Assembly (NCBI RefSeq): GCF_013364235.1 | Contig: NZ_CP054919.1 | Coordinates: 1,990,059 to 2,054,058, forward strand | From: Kitasatospora sp. NA04385 | Lineage (GTDB): Bacteria; Actinomycetota; Actinomycetes; Streptomycetales; Streptomycetaceae | Direction of reading: 5' to 3' | DNA length: 64,000 nucleotides | Notes under the pieces: generated by a model | Told to the model about the DNA's origin: nothing | What the model saw: the letters and a program-made list of their open reading frames with translations, nothing else | Databases searched by the model: none | In this document: positions 63,869-64,000 of the stretch, piece by piece | How positions within the stretch are numbered: the first letter of the stretch is position 1 | How the letters are laid out: every line of letters begins with the position of its first letter | Program-made: the position numbers and the translations under genes

Positions 63869-64000
<132 letters not shown>

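Overview
The window is a 64 kb piece of a very GC-rich actinobacterial chromosome. Codons are almost always G or C at the third position and GTG and TTG starts are frequent. Several genes are typical of Streptomycetaceae: trpM, a DUF2752 gene beside trpC, an HGxxPAAW-type membrane protein, the PdtaR-type ANTAR regulator, a dual-function priA and a large LuxR regulator. Gene order (polA - liv operon - pdtaR - pyk - gltBD - lgt - trp - his) follows the core arm-distal part of a Streptomyces-like chromosome. I cannot separate Streptomyces from Kitasatospora or Streptacidiphilus by eye.

Layout. 1-6.2 kb: end of hrpB, a secreted protein, a GNAT acetyltransferase, polA, a PaaI-type thioesterase and a small membrane protein. 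6.5-12.3 kb: five-gene branched-chain amino acid ABC importer (livK-H-M-G-F), closed by a 27-bp perfect hairpin. 12.4-19 kb: PdtaR regulator, an odd tRNA with a CAA anticodon, lipoproteins, pyruvate kinase and a Tat-exported 5'-nucleotidase with a PHO-box-like repeat upstream. 19.1-24.8 kb: aldehyde dehydrogenase, Scr1-type XRE regulator, a 900-aa LAL regulator and a divergent NTF2-like protein. 25-31.1 kb: gltD and gltB. 31.6-35.3 kb: VIT1-type metal transporter, lgt, and a DsbA-like/MauE-like pair. 35.5-43.9 kb: trpA, B, M, C, accessory membrane genes and trpE. A two-gene plus-strand cassette (extended SDR and MmyB-like XRE regulator) splits trpE from the rest. 43.9-55.3 kb: his genes on the minus strand (hisD-C-B, a 47-aa protein, hisH, priA, a RidA-like gene, hisF), with hisI placed apart beside trpE. 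Between hisI and hisF lies an accessory block with a type VII secretion (WXG100/EspC-like) substrate pair. 55.4-64 kb: a solenoid-plus-membrane protein, Lon-N-domain protein, YbaK deacylase, ABC exporter, a frameshifted NYN-domain gene, a MarR regulator and the end of asd.

The genes form an amino-acid and nitrogen block. Glutamate synthase supplies the glutamate and glutamine used by TrpE and HisH. PriA is expected to serve both the His and Trp pathways, because no trpF is seen here. The liv importer brings in branched-chain amino acids.

Most unusual points: a short-variable-arm tRNA with a leucine CAA anticodon; an XRE gene with no stop codon that runs antisense through trpE; the WXG/EspC pair without ESX machinery nearby; a G9 frameshift in the NYN gene; a three-unit PHO-box-like repeat; and a near-consensus promoter with a long leader before gltB. 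I saw no CRISPR array, rRNA, insertion sequence or replication origin.
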